This document shows, piece by piece, positions 24,446 through 34,240 of a stretch of DNA of 64,000 nt (its first letter is position 1; each line of letters begins with the position of its first letter). This stretch comes from Tomocerus qinae. Its lineage: Eukaryota > Arthropoda > Collembola > Entomobryomorpha > Tomoceridae. The stretch covers positions 86,242,001-86,306,000 of the forward strand of contig CM034546.1 in NCBI GenBank assembly GCA_020055645.1, read 5' to 3'. The notes under the pieces were generated by a model. The model was given only the letters and a program-made list of their open reading frames with translations, had not been told where the DNA came from and made no database searches. Both the position numbers and the translations under genes were made by a program.

Positions 24446-25115
24446 TCACAATAAACAGAACATCAAAGGTAAATAATATTGAGTATCAAAATAAACAGCA
24501 AATCAAAATTAATCTATTTTGATTTTTAAAATGTAATTCAAATTAGATCAATATTGACCATTATATATCAGAACCCCATGGCAATGACGATGCCAATAAA
24601 CCCGCAAGTCCCAAGTCCCAATCGTCAGTCTTACAGTAGTACTTTATTTTCGTCTCCTCTACTCAAGATTGTATAGACCCTTCTGCCTGTGTTCTGTTCT
24701 GGTTCTGCTTCTTTTTCCATCTGCAGAACACTCACAGCTAGCTCATTACAATTGCGCACCCTGCGTATACCTATAACTATATTAGACTATAACCCGAATA
24801 CCATAATATCAAAATAGATTATTGTTGACTATGAAAATCACCAAAAATTTAAAAAATGAGTGTTGACTATCAAAATCAACATAAAATCAGATTAGATTAA
24901 TGCTGATTATCAAAATTAACAGAAAATCAAAATAGATTGATGTTAACTATTAAAATCAACAGAGGATCAAGATGGATTAATATTGATTATCAAAATAAAC
25001 AGAACATCAAAAGTGATTAACATTAATTATCGAAATAAAAATATTCAAAATTTAATAATCTTGAGTAACAAAATCAAAAGAAATTTAAATTGATTGGTAT
25101 TGACTATGAAATTCA
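24446..25115 (+). repeat. HINE minisatellite fragment
   Basis: Degenerate 40-bp units (GTTGACTATCAAAATCAACA and relatives) at 24470-24550 and 24810-25110, separated by about 250 bp of other sequence. No HINE ends are visible here. Confidence 0.65.
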
Positions 25116-25590
25116 AAACATGGAGGGAGGAGTACGGCAGCTCAAAAGTGTGCGCCTAAAAGGTCCGCCATTGTTAGGACCATGCACGCTGACCTGCATT
25201 CGCACTCCTTCCCAAACACAGTTATATTATATTGTAAAGCGGCCTGGCCGCTCATTCGGATTCTTGGCTGTGACTGGAGATGTTGTTCCTCCAGTCCAAT
25301 ATATCTTTCATTCCTGCAACCATTCATCACTCATACATAATTATTACACATCCATTCAACTATTACACATTATATAATTAGTTCACTCACACCTCTATGA
25401 GTATGTTTATTGTAATTGCTGTTAATATTTAGCTATCCAACTGGTATGCATTCCTTGAAAAATGAACCATGAAAAAAACTTTATGCAGGAAATGCTAGAA
25501 AGACAAAAAATGTTACTTGAAGATTTACACAATAAGCGTACTAGAAAGACTGAAAGAAAGTTTCATAATCCTACTGACTGTAATTAATAA
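25116..25590. other. Unassigned; one short open frame
   Basis: A 42-codon frame at 25462-25590 (MNHEKNFMQEMLERQKMLLE then a basic tail) is charged and coiled-coil-like but has no recognised similarity. Nothing else was identified. Confidence 0.2.
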
Positions 25591-25594
25591 TTAA

Positions 25595-25899
25595 CTATAC
25601 TCCTAGAGAAGCCTGATTTCATTCATGATAAAGGTCAACTAATAAAATTATAATAAAAGATATTAATATATATATTTAAAATATTATATTTGACGTTTTT
25701 AAGAGAACTGAAATTGGCATAATAATTAAAAATATCACTGCAATTAAATAAAATTGTAATGAAAACGGAATACGTGAAGATACTTTTGGGTCAAAGCCAC
25801 ATTCAAATGGAGAAGGCTTCTCTCGCTCATTTTTTTTTGAAAAAAAACTATTTAATATAATGAGCGCCATAGAAATTACTATTGCAATGGAAAAAAAAT
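25595..25899 (-). pseudogene. Numt: nad3
   Basis: NADH dehydrogenase subunit 3 in the mitochondrial code. It starts near ATT at 25899, has the signature [10 protein letters not shown] and [16 protein letters not shown], and ends DLYHEWNQASLGV then TAG. The length is about 305 bp, so at least one frameshift is present. It follows trnG as expected. Confidence 0.88.
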
Positions 25900-25970
25900 T
25901 ATATTTTCCATGATAAATGATGGTCTTTATGATTGGAAGTCATGTATACTGGTTATATTAAAAAATAATT
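25898..25970 (-). pseudogene. Numt: tRNA-Gly
   Basis: On the minus strand the arm around the anticodon TCC (GACTTCCAATC) lies between AT-rich acceptor halves, directly between cox3 and nad3. More complete than the plus-strand copy at 20521. Confidence 0.75.
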
Positions 25971-25975
25971 TGTTT

Positions 25976-26091
25976 TTATCTTCCTCATCAATAAATGGTT
26001 ATATAAAGAAATAATTATACTACGTCTACAAAATGTCAGTATTATGCTGCTGCTTCAAACCTGAAGTGATGGTTTGAAGATAAATGGTTAA
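25976..26091 (-). pseudogene. Numt: cox3 3' end, second copy
   Basis: Minus-strand cox3 from [15 protein letters not shown] to the WWGS stop. The preceding codons are found at 34158-34240. The two pieces meet at a duplicated TTAA (26088-26091 and 34158-34161), showing that the intervening 8 kb is an insertion. Confidence 0.88.
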
Positions 26092-26216
26092 GGCTATTCC
26101 GTTCATGCCCTTGTTGGCTTCTTATCCAGGTGTCGTATTTAAAAATCAAAAGCTTGAGTTCTTGAGATTTGAGCTTTAAGCTTCCTCAAGAAGTTTGTTA
26201 ATTTCTCACATAGGCG

Positions 26217-26668
26217 TGTTTGGACCACTGAAATCCTCCTACCCGGATGAAAACGCGATCCAGAAAATGTGTCTGATGTGGATGTACTGAGTGTGTCACT
26301 ATGGATGACTGACCGGATAAAATTGACTGATTGGTCAGGACAAAATAAACGAGATCGATACTCTACGGCTTTACTCGATTTTCACTCATTTATTTAAAAC
26401 TAGAGAAAGTATAGTTAATTAAATTACAATTTGCAAATTAGAGTGATAAAAACTGAATTATCTAATTGCACAAAACTTCCTTTTCTCTAATACTAAAATC
26501 AATTGAATTGCACAGAACTGTTGAGCGTCCTTCCTCTAGCAAGTCTGCAGCACAATTAAACAAGAATAAACTTGTATTCTCATCTTACGCTAAAAGGAAA
26601 GAGACTACCAACAGAGGGCACATAATACTACAAATTAATAATGAAATAAAGCTTCCCCAAATCCTACA
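26217..26668 (-). repeat. BEL 3' LTR
   Basis: 452 bp, one difference from 31563-32014 (G against A near position 26642). Confidence 0.92.
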
Positions 26669-26831
26669 TCCTCCCACCTTCTTTTGGGAATTAATGAACA
26701 AAAGAACTAAAATTACAAATTAATTAAAATATAAATATTATTAGTTCCATTCTCCATATCGTCTTGGGCGAATGACCTTCCGGCCAGATTTGGTTCTTCT
26801 AAGTTCTGCTTCTTGCACTGCAGAACTGGCT

Positions 26832-29762
26832 TCAATGACAGATTTCTTCTCCGGCTTGCTTACTTTCTTGCTTTATCTTGGCGGAGAGAGAAATGTCTTC
26901 GGAGATTTTTGAGATCTCCAGAGGGTACAAACGTTGGAGAGGTCTCGTCAAGATTCCAGCCGCTGTTCGAACGTTGGCCACACGAACATGTCCGTCCCTC
27001 CCAGGAATGAGCTCCAGAATTCTCCCCATTGGCCATTCAAAGCGCTTCTGGTTGTCGGCTCCTACAAAGATGACGTCGCCAACCTGAGGGATTCTTGCTC
27101 CTTTTTCTTGAGATTTTTGTACCAGTAGACCAAGGTACTCACGTCTGAATCGGGATTGCAGTCCTTGTTTCAATTCTTGAACTTTCTTGTAATTTAACTG
27201 CAAGTCACGGGATGTAAGATTGACACCTTCAGGAAAATCCGAACTCTTCAGTCCTCTGGTAAACATGGCTGGGGTCAGAGGGATTAAGTCATCTTCGTCC
27301 TCCGTAAGAGTAGTCAGCGGCCGATTGTTGATGGTAGATTCCACTGCAGTCAAGCATGTCCTCAGTTCATCAAACGTCAATTTGGCTCTCCCTAACATCC
27401 TCCGTAGTAAATCCTTGACAGACCGGATGAGCCGCTCCCACCAACCTCGAATGACTTTAGCCACTGTCTTCCTCCCCTGTAGAATCCAGTATTTTTCCCT
27501 TAATCGTCCCAAAACGAATTGAGTTCCAGCATGACAATTAACTACGTGTATACAATGTATCAGCTGCTCAATGATAGGATGATCCTTCGGTAAAACAATA
27601 GGACTACGAAACTCCATTGAATCTGTCTTGTACAGAAGTTTCGAGCTCACACGAAATAGACCATTTTCTCCAATTTTCACTTTGAGATTTTTAAGATCTT
27701 CTTTTCCTTTCGGAAAACTTTCACTTTGAACAAAGCGGAGAACATATTTTTCTGCATCTCTTATTTCTTCAATTGAAAAGTAGGTGCTTAGATTACGTTG
27801 TCCTTTAGGTACTTGAGTATTTTGAAAGAATCTTCGCATCCATCCCATGAGACGTACAGTCTTCAGATAAACTGAAAATTTGGGCTTGTCCCATACATAC
27901 TTGGTTGTTCTTGCCATGGTTCTCGTTACCTTCCGTTTTTCTGAGTTGACCTCGTCCTCATCCATGATGACATCAGTGACTGGCCAATCTTCTGGTGGTT
28001 GCAGCAACCACTCTGGTCCCTCCCACCATCGCGACTCGAGTAACTGACGCGGTGAGCATCCACGCAATGGGAGATCTGCGGGATTGCAGACTCCAGGAAC
28101 GTGCCGCCAATCCTTGGGATTTGACAATCCCAATATTTCTTGCACCCGATTTCCAACAAATGTACCCCAGTCGTCGTTACGTTGGATCCAAGATAGGGCT
28201 GTAGTAGAGTCACTCCAGAAGTAGCAAGATACATTCCCCCATTTTAGTGCCATTAGCGTAGCATGTGTAAGTCTTGCTCCAATGGTACATGCTAGCAATT
28301 CCAAACGTGGGATTGAGGTCCTCTTCTCCACAACAACACCATTCTTGTCCTTAATTCTTTTCAATAGGGCGATCCGTGCTTTTGCTTGAAGAAATCGAAC
28401 CGTCGTATTTTCATTTGAGCTACTGCGTAAAAACAGAACAGCAGCGTATGCGTCTTGGCTTGCATCGCAGAAGCAGTGAATGGAAAGTGTTTTGTCACGA
28501 AAAGGATTGATGCATCTCGGAATTGATAACTGTTTGAGACACTCCACCTCCTCGTACCACTTTAAGAATTTACTTGCCATTTCCTCTTGCAGCTCTTTAT
28601 CCCAGTCAACATCCGCAGCCCGAGCTTCTTGTAATATTAGCTTCGGTTTAATAAGCGCTGGTGCTGTAAAACCAATCGGATCAAATATTTTATGAGTTGT
28701 TGACAGGATCTTACGTTTTGTGACTGTCTCTGGAATTTCAGCTAGTGAGAGATCACATCCTAGAGAGTCACTTTTCTTGTTCCAAGTTAATCCGAGAACC
28801 GATGAGAGTGAATTTTCGCCGCTCTGACCATTGGGAAAATTAGCAGGGGCATACTCCCACTGTCGCAGTTCCATCTTTGCTTCAGCCAGTAGTCGTGTAG
28901 AAATTTCTCGAAACTCTTCATATTTCTGGATATTGTGGACAGAGGCCACACAATTATCCCCGTATAGGGATTTCAGGAGTTTTCCGGCTATAGGAAGTGC
29001 TTCTCCTTTTACATTGATGAGATGATGTTCCAAGACAGGGCGAACGGGAGTTGTAAGGCTGTTTGGTTTGAACACAGGTCGGTGAGGGAGATAATGACAT
29101 GGCTTTTCAATTTCAGCTCCATGCACAGGCTCAATAAAACCCTCAGTAATCCAACTTTCAAAAATAGAGTTGTACTTATTAAATTGTCCTTGGCCTTGTA
29201 ATTTTCTTGTAGCCGCCAACAGTCGACTTTCGGCGATTGCTTTATTACTGGGAATTTGCGGCTCACTATTTATCCAAGGCAATTTAACACAGTACTTTCC
29301 TTCCTGAGATCTTGTCACTGTTTCCAGAAAGTGTTGCTTCGATTCTTCTTCCTGCTCTCTCTTACTTTTCATCTCAGAAGGATCCTGTATTCCCAAACGC
29401 TCCAAATCCCACAATTCTGAAACTTCGGCCTGCTGCACATGCATCGTAGTTACCGCCATCGCAAAATTACTATCGATTAATTTTCCTGACAAGGTCCAGC
29501 CGAATTTGGTTTCCAATGCGACGAGACCATTCTGTAATTCATACCTGTTGCCAGTCAGTATCTGTCCGTAGTAGTCGGATCCGATGAGTAACTCGATGAC
29601 GGGACTTTCGGGTTCAATATCTGGAACCCAGATTTTCCTTTTTCGAAGTTCGTCCATCCACGGCCCAGTTGTCATTCTAGGTATACTTCCGCAGATCTTG
29701 CGTTGATCTAGAACTTCGAAGTCTCCAGCTCTTTCTCCATTTTCACTCTTAATGTGCACCAT
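26832..29762 (-). CDS. BEL/Pao pol polyprotein, 976 codons, with RT and integrase cores deleted
   Basis: Retrotransposon pol, open throughout. Order: N-terminal region to residue 225; start of RT (CHYLPHRPVFKPN, 222-234); abrupt junction at about 243 (TTPVRPV then LEHHL) where most of the palm, including the first catalytic Asp region, is absent; a degenerate catalytic box YGDN (267-270); connection (STTHKIFDPIGFTAPAL); RNase H with CFCDASQDAYA (Asp 433), IPRLELLA (Glu 488) and WSDSTTAL (Asp 518); integrase HH region (NCHAGTQFVLGRLREKYWIL). A second junction follows at about 773 (KVIRG then WWERLIRSVKDLL), which removes the zinc-binding Cys pair and two of three catalytic acidic residues. The C-terminal domain is retained. 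BEL pol proteins are usually several hundred residues longer. Not catalytically competent. Confidence 0.9.
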   Translation of the reverse strand: MVHIKSENGERAGDFEVLDQRKICGSIPRMTTGPWMDELRKRKIWVPDIEPESPVIELLIGSDYYGQILTGNRYELQNGLVALETKFGWTLSGKLIDSNFAMAVTTMHVQQAEVSELWDLERLGIQDPSEMKSKREQEEESKQHFLETVTRSQEGKYCVKLPWINSEPQIPSNKAIAESRLLAATRKLQGQGQFNKYNSIFESWITEGFIEPVHGAEIEKPCHYLPHRPVFKPNSLTTPVRPVLEHHLINVKGEALPIAGKLLKSLYGDNCVASVHNIQKYEEFREISTRLLAEAKMELRQWEYAPANFPNGQSGENSLSSVLGLTWNKKSDSLGCDLSLAEIPETVTKRKILSTTHKIFDPIGFTAPALIKPKLILQEARAADVDWDKELQEEMASKFLKWYEEVECLKQLSIPRCINPFRDKTLSIHCFCDASQDAYAAVLFLRSSSNENTTVRFLQAKARIALLKRIKDKNGVVVEKRTSIPRLELLACTIGARLTHATLMALKWGNVSCYFWSDSTTALSWIQRNDDWGTFVGNRVQEILGLSNPKDWRHVPGVCNPADLPLRGCSPRQLLESRWWEGPEWLLQPPEDWPVTDVIMDEDEVNSEKRKVTRTMARTTKYVWDKPKFSVYLKTVRLMGWMRRFFQNTQVPKGQRNLSTYFSIEEIRDAEKYVLRFVQSESFPKGKEDLKNLKVKIGENGLFRVSSKLLYKTDSMEFRSPIVLPKDHPIIEQLIHCIHVVNCHAGTQFVLGRLREKYWILQGRKTVAKVIRGWWERLIRSVKDLLRRMLGRAKLTFDELRTCLTAVESTINNRPLTTLTEDEDDLIPLTPAMFTRGLKSSDFPEGVNLTSRDLQLNYKKVQELKQGLQSRFRREYLGLLVQKSQEKGARIPQVGDVIFVGADNQKRFEWPMGRILELIPGRDGHVRVANVRTAAGILTRPLQRLYPLEISKISEDISLSAKIKQESKQAGEEICH

Positions 29763-29779
29763 GTATTTATTATGCTCCT

Positions 29780-29977
29780 TTATCTCGCTAGATCCACCGA
29801 ATAGGTAGTGACAGAGCTTGACCCATTAGGCAGCATTAAATCCTCTGCAGTTTTCTTAAGAATGTAGGACTTCTGTGCTCCCGGGTCACAAAGTGCTCTC
29901 ACTGATTTCTGGCGACCTTGATTCACTACGAGGACATTCAGGGTTTGAAGCATCACTGTGTTTGTGCAATTGAGCAT
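29780..29977 (-). pseudogene. BEL protease remnant
   Basis: A 65-codon frame containing VRALCDPGAQKSYIL, the active-site region of a retropepsin-like aspartic protease in which the usual D-S/T-G reads D-P-G. It is shifted in frame relative to gag (which ends at 29979) and again relative to pol (starting 29762). The catalytic triplet change and the frame breaks suggest it is inactive, although a programmed shift between gag and protease cannot be excluded from sequence alone. Confidence 0.7.
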
Positions 29978-29978
29978 A

Positions 29979-31307
29979 TTATGTGTTGAACTTGGAGGGG
30001 CTGGTCACTTCAGGTTTCTGGTGAACCTGTGGACACATCAAAGTAGGGTGCCTCTTCTTACAAACAATGCATTTCACAAAAGCCTCGCACTTTTTGCTTC
30101 CATGTCCAGTTTTCAGGCATAGGTAGCATGCATTCTTGTCTTTAATCTTGATATTCTTCGCATCCAACGTCATTTCAGGTGCTTTACCGCAGTCTTTGCT
30201 TTCGTGGGGTTTGTCACAAAAAATACAGGAGGCGGAGTGACCTGCAAAGAGCCCGGCTGCCGTTGGAATTGAACTTTCATTACTTCTTTTTGCTTCCTTA
30301 GTCATGACAGTTTTCTTGAATTTAGATTCCTTCACATCCATGTCTTGAAATCCAGTCTGTGCCAGTTCGATTTGTTGCTCACTTTGAACTTCGGCCTTAA
30401 TAAACTGCATCAAAAAATCAAGACTAGATCTTGGAGGATTTTCTAACTTCCCATCCTTCTTGGAAAGTGGACTTCTCTGCCATGCACGTAATAATTCTTC
30501 CGGAAGACTTGATTCGACTAACGGGAACAACCAAGTGGAAGGGTCTGCAGTCGCTAGATTTAATGATGATAACGCACGGAGATGGGACTCCAACTTTAAA
30601 TACATCTGAGATAAAGAAATCTTGTCCTTAGAAGTGACATTTGTAATAACTAATTTCAATAACTCACAAATGTAGACTTGCACCAACAAACTTTCCCGTC
30701 CGAATCGTTCCTTAAGGGCTTCTACCGCTTTCGGATAATTTTCACTAGTCTGAGGGTAACTATTTACGACATCAAATGCCTCAGAACCTGGCTGCATTGA
30801 CTGGACGAGATACTGAAACTTGTCTGTGGCGTGTAACGTATCATCTTCATCTATCTTCTGGAATTGTGACCAGAACCCAAGCCACGACTTCAAATCACCA
30901 TTAAATTTTCGTAACTCTATCTTCGGTAATTTAAAGTTCCTTTTCTTTTCTTGTCCCGATGCCGACGTTGCACTAGTATACTCACTTCCGGTTGGAGATG
31001 AGCGACCAGCTCGGGCGTTGAATAATTGATTAATCGACAATTTTGCCATCCGGATCTTGTCTCTGTACTCCTCAGTAGACACGTATTCTTGTTCTATTTT
31101 TTCAACTGAGCAGTTGTCATCCAGCATGGTATCAAGAATTTTCTGATCCACTTCTGCTATCCTCTCAAGGAGTTCATCTAATTTTTCTAGCTTTCCTTGC
31201 AGCGATAACAGAGAGGGTTGATCAGCAGCCAATTCCGCATCGACGTCATTGACAGTCTTAGTTACTGATGTGCGAATCGGCGTCCTAAATAATCTCAGGC
31301 GGTCCAT
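29979..31307 (-). CDS. BEL/Pao gag, 442 codons
   Basis: Intact gag-type protein: coiled-coil-rich N-terminus (about 20-95), a capsid-like region with the BEL signature LPKIELRKFNGDLKSWLGFW (DUF1759-type, about 128-150), and three zinc knuckles near the C-terminus: CIFCDKPHESKDC (361-373), CYLCLKTGHGSKKC (394-407) and CIVCKKRHPTLMC (413-425). It binds the element RNA and forms particles in related elements. The ATG at 31307 gives the expected N-terminus about 230 bp after the primer-binding site. It is the only fully intact domain set of this element. Confidence 0.88.
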   Translation of the reverse strand: MDRLRLFRTPIRTSVTKTVNDVDAELAADQPSLLSLQGKLEKLDELLERIAEVDQKILDTMLDDNCSVEKIEQEYVSTEEYRDKIRMAKLSINQLFNARAGRSSPTGSEYTSATSASGQEKKRNFKLPKIELRKFNGDLKSWLGFWSQFQKIDEDDTLHATDKFQYLVQSMQPGSEAFDVVNSYPQTSENYPKAVEALKERFGRESLLVQVYICELLKLVITNVTSKDKISLSQMYLKLESHLRALSSLNLATADPSTWLFPLVESSLPEELLRAWQRSPLSKKDGKLENPPRSSLDFLMQFIKAEVQSEQQIELAQTGFQDMDVKESKFKKTVMTKEAKRSNESSIPTAAGLFAGHSASCIFCDKPHESKDCGKAPEMTLDAKNIKIKDKNACYLCLKTGHGSKKCEAFVKCIVCKKRHPTLMCPQVHQKPEVTSPSKFNT

Positions 31308-31562
31308 GGTGTGCTAGATACTGATGACCAACAGACCCGAAAAAATCCTTTAGTAAATAATATTGTGATTTTAATCACGAACGGTATCACCGGGATTAGT
31401 TCCCTATGAGGCCAGGAACACGGCGCAAGATGCTTTGGTCAATTGGCTTGACTCCAGCCTTCACAATCCAGGGACGAATAACGGTTGACAGGAAGCACTC
31501 CACTTCCTTCAAAACAAGACACGAAAAAATCCACAGCAGATCACGTCGGGGTCACCAAAATA

Positions 31563-32014
31563 TGTTTGGACCACTGAAATCCTCCTACCCGGATGAAAAC
31601 GCGATCCAGAAAATGTGTCTGATGTGGATGTACTGAGTGTGTCACTATGGATGACTGACCGGATAAAATTGACTGATTGGTCAGGACAAAATAAACGAGA
31701 TCGATACTCTACGGCTTTACTCGATTTTCACTCATTTATTTAAAACTAGAGAAAGTATAGTTAATTAAATTACAATTTGCAAATTAGAGTGATAAAAACT
31801 GAATTATCTAATTGCACAAAACTTCCTTTTCTCTAATACTAAAATCAATTGAATTGCACAGAACTGTTGAGCGTCCTTCCTCTAGCAAGTCTGCAGCACA
31901 ATTAAACAAGAATAAACTTGTATTCTCATCTTACGCTAAAAGGAAAGAGACTACCAACAGAGGGCACATAATACTACAAATTAATAATAAAATAAAGCTT
32001 CCCCAAATCCTACA
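31563..32014 (-). repeat. BEL 5' LTR
   Basis: 452 bp; transcription of the element would start within it on the minus strand. Its inner edge abuts the candidate primer-binding site. Confidence 0.92.
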
Positions 32015-32315
32015 GCGCATGGGGTCAAATGAGTTTGGAGTCTTTCCAAACCTTTCCAACTGCTCCGGAGCTGTTGGAGCTGTTGGAGCTCCGGAGCTGT
32101 TGGGAGCTAAGGCGTCGTCACCCCTCCACCGCCACTGCACCTCTTAGTATATGTTACCTTTACCAGACCACTACAACGCATTAGTTGTTATACGTTGATT
32201 GTTGATAATAATATTGATATTGATACAAGGCTCCCTCCTCTACTCCATCATCTTGTTACACATTACACGCATTTTAGTTGATGTTGTTACTCTTCATGTA
32301 ATATTATTATACTAG
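32015..32315. other. Non-coding body of the TTAA element
   Basis: Contains a short GAGCTGTTGGAGCT duplication (32070-32105) and otherwise no recognised feature. Confidence 0.35.
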
Positions 32316-33014
32316 TTTTCGGTGACCGGAAAATGGCTGGCTAAAATGTCCGGTCGGTTGAAATTCTTTGTTAACCAGTGGCTAAATTGTCTTAAATGGC
32401 TGGCTTCAATCGCCGGCCGGTTGAATTCTTTGTTAACCAGTGGCTAAATTGGCTAAAATGGCCGGCCTTTAAATTGGTAAACTTAAATGGAGATTAAATG
32501 GAGATTGACCAGTGTTCGGTGACCGGCCATTTTAAGCAGCCAGCCGGCCGGCTAAAATGGCTAGGCGGCTGGCCAAAAACCTTATTAGCTGGCTAAAATC
32601 GAACTAAAGGGCCGGCGGGCTGGCTAATTTGACTAGCCAGCCGGCTGGCTAATTTGACTAGCCAGCCGGCTGGCTATTATGACTAGCCGGCTGGTCAAAA
32701 ACTTTTTAGCCGGCTAAAATGGAACACTGAGATTGACCAATTTGATCTGTTTTTCATACCCCTATGGAAACAGTAGAGACGATATCCAAAATTTCTCACA
32801 GGGCAGGACTTTGACTGCGGTACTGTCAGCTTTCAACTTTTACATTTCTATCCCCAAGTTTCTCAGTTTCTCAAGACCAGGGGGTTTTTCTCAGTTCACA
32901 TAGCCCCATTTTTGGCCATTTTAGCCACTGGCTATCAAAGAATTTTAACCGGCCGGCCAATTTAGCCAGCCATTTTATCCGACCAGTCGGCTGGTCACTG
33001 ACCACTGGTTGCGA
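32316..33014. mobile_element. GC-rich foldback built on GGCCGG/GGCTGGCT motifs, with an older MITE inside
   Basis: GGTGACCGG and GGCTGGCTAAAAT at 32320-32345 recur inverted at about 32935-33003. CAGCCGGCTGGCTAATTTGA units form short tandem palindromes at 32615-32700. Segments 32465-32515 and 32727-32830 match the 9287-9769 MITE family (ATTGACCAATTTGATCTGTT, CCTATGGAAACAG), so the GC-rich part appears inserted in that MITE or vice versa. Confidence 0.55.
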
Positions 33015-33076
33015 ACCCAGGAATATGAATACCAAGAATGCAAAATGCAGCAAGCAAGCAAAGGTATTATTAACTA

Positions 33077-33105
33077 CTAGTACAGTGACCCGTCCTATGG
33101 ACGGG
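33077..33105 (-). mobile_element. Helitron 3' terminus (minus strand)
   Basis: On the minus strand: a 7-bp hairpin CCCGTCC-ATA-GGACGGG (33089-33105), an 8-nt spacer, CTAG (33077-33080) and then T, matching the ends at 3286 and 49364. The body would extend to the right; its start was not found. Confidence 0.6.
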
Positions 33106-33284
33106 GTTAATAACAGGGTGCTTGAAATTTCAAAAAACAAAAAAAAATCAAAAACTATTGAAAACTATTTTAAAAAATATTCAAAAATTTATTGCTTACA
33201 AAATTTTTGTAAATTTCCCTTTTTATTTCTAAATAACAAACCGTTAAACTTATGAATTTAGCTCTATACCCATGCGTTTACCAA

Positions 33285-33425
33285 GTTTAGGAATAGTTAT
33301 ATGAGTTGGAAGTCCCCCACTTATGCTACACCTTTTAGGAATATGAGTTGAAAGTCCCCCGCTTATGCTACACCTTTAAGGAATATGAAGTCCCCCACTT
33401 TTATAATATGAGTTGGAAGCCGTGA
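33285..33425. repeat. Imperfect tandem repeat, three copies
   Basis: The unit of about 50 bp contains GAATATGAGTTGGAAGTCCC followed by CCACTTATGCTACACCTTTT, shortened in the third copy. It lies inside the TTAA element. Confidence 0.8.
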
Positions 33426-34157
33426 TTTTTTTTGTAACATTCCAACGTCACTGAGCCAAATCCAGGCTCTGAAATGATAACGGAAACACACACTATGCAC
33501 CAAACTTATAAGAGTGACTAGCTGATGTTTGTTATGCAATGCATATCAGAAGTTCAGCTATATTATCGTCAATCTAAGAGTTAAGATTTTGCACCATGGG
33601 ATAGACAGGCTAAATCTTCATAAAAACAAGGTATGCCCCATGGCGGTTCGAATACATTCGTAGAGTCCAGGAATAACGTGAATGAATGTAGCAAGCTCTA
33701 GCAGCTGGTGATGTAGAGGTGCAAGGGTGCAATGCACAATGCACATGGAAGCCCAGCTAGCCCACCACCTACACACCAACGCTCGCACTTCTAAGGCCAT
33801 CTTAATTCATAAGATTGATGATTTTTATTTAGTCTAGTTATGGGGTCATCATTTGACCTTTTGTGACCGTCCACAGGCTGAACTACTACAGCTGCAAAGT
33901 CAAATATGAGCTCGTTGGAAATGTCGGATGAAAACTTGGTTCGTGAAGTTCCGTTATTCTTTATATCTGTACCCTAATTCCCCATAAGAGGGGATATGTG
34001 GTTAATTCAATCAAAATTACGACCTTGTGGACCTTTACGAACCAAGTTATTTCTTTAGCTTTGCAACGAGGTATTTTTCGACTCTGTAGCTGTTGTAGAA
34101 CGGCCGGATCTTGGAATCTAAGTTGACAAGTTTTCCATGCAAGCGTACGAAATAGCC
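33426..34157. other. Right end of TTAA element, non-coding
   Basis: No gene, tandem repeat or other element end was recognised between the short tandem repeat and the terminal GGCTATTTCGT end. Confidence 0.35.
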
Positions 34158-34240
34158 TTAATATATAAACGATAAAGCCATACTGTTAAAAATGTTGTTC
34201 CAATAATCACATGAATTCCATGAAATCCTGTAGCTAAAAA
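34158..34240 (-). pseudogene. Numt: cox3 internal piece, second copy
   Basis: Minus-strand [20 protein letters not shown] then LYRLYI, ending at the duplicated TTAA. At its other side (34240/34241) a HINE begins at the same cox3 base as in the plus-strand copy at 20324/20326, so the two copies descend from one HINE-bearing numt. Confidence 0.88.

Larger units (their letters stand above)
26217..32014 (-). mobile_element. BEL/Pao LTR retrotransposon, young but internally deleted
   Basis: LTRs of 452 bp (26217-26668 and 31563-32014), minus-strand TGTAGG...AAACA, differ at only one position that I can see. The primer-binding site is next to the right LTR (minus strand TGGTGACCCCGACGTGAT, about 31540-31558) and the purine tract next to the left LTR (AAAAGAAGGTGGGAGGA). 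Gag, a protease remnant and a long pol frame follow in BEL order. Pol lacks most of the reverse transcriptase palm and the integrase core. The flanks share only GCG, so the target duplication is unclear. Confidence 0.9.
26092..34157. mobile_element. TTAA-flanked (piggyBac-like) element interrupting the cox3 numt
   Basis: TTAA is duplicated exactly at 26088-26091 and 34158-34161. The ends are inverted: GGCTATTCCGTTCATG from the left and GGCTATTTCGTACGCT from the right. TTAA duplications are the signature of the piggyBac superfamily. Without the BEL element inside (26217-32014) it is about 2.3 kb. No transposase was recognised, so it is non-autonomous or decayed. Its body also holds a GC-rich foldback and a Helitron end. 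Confidence 0.65.

Noticed and set aside
26217..32014. Autonomous BEL retrotransposon
   Set aside because: LTRs, gag and an open pol suggested it, but the RT palm and integrase catalytic core are missing and the protease is broken.
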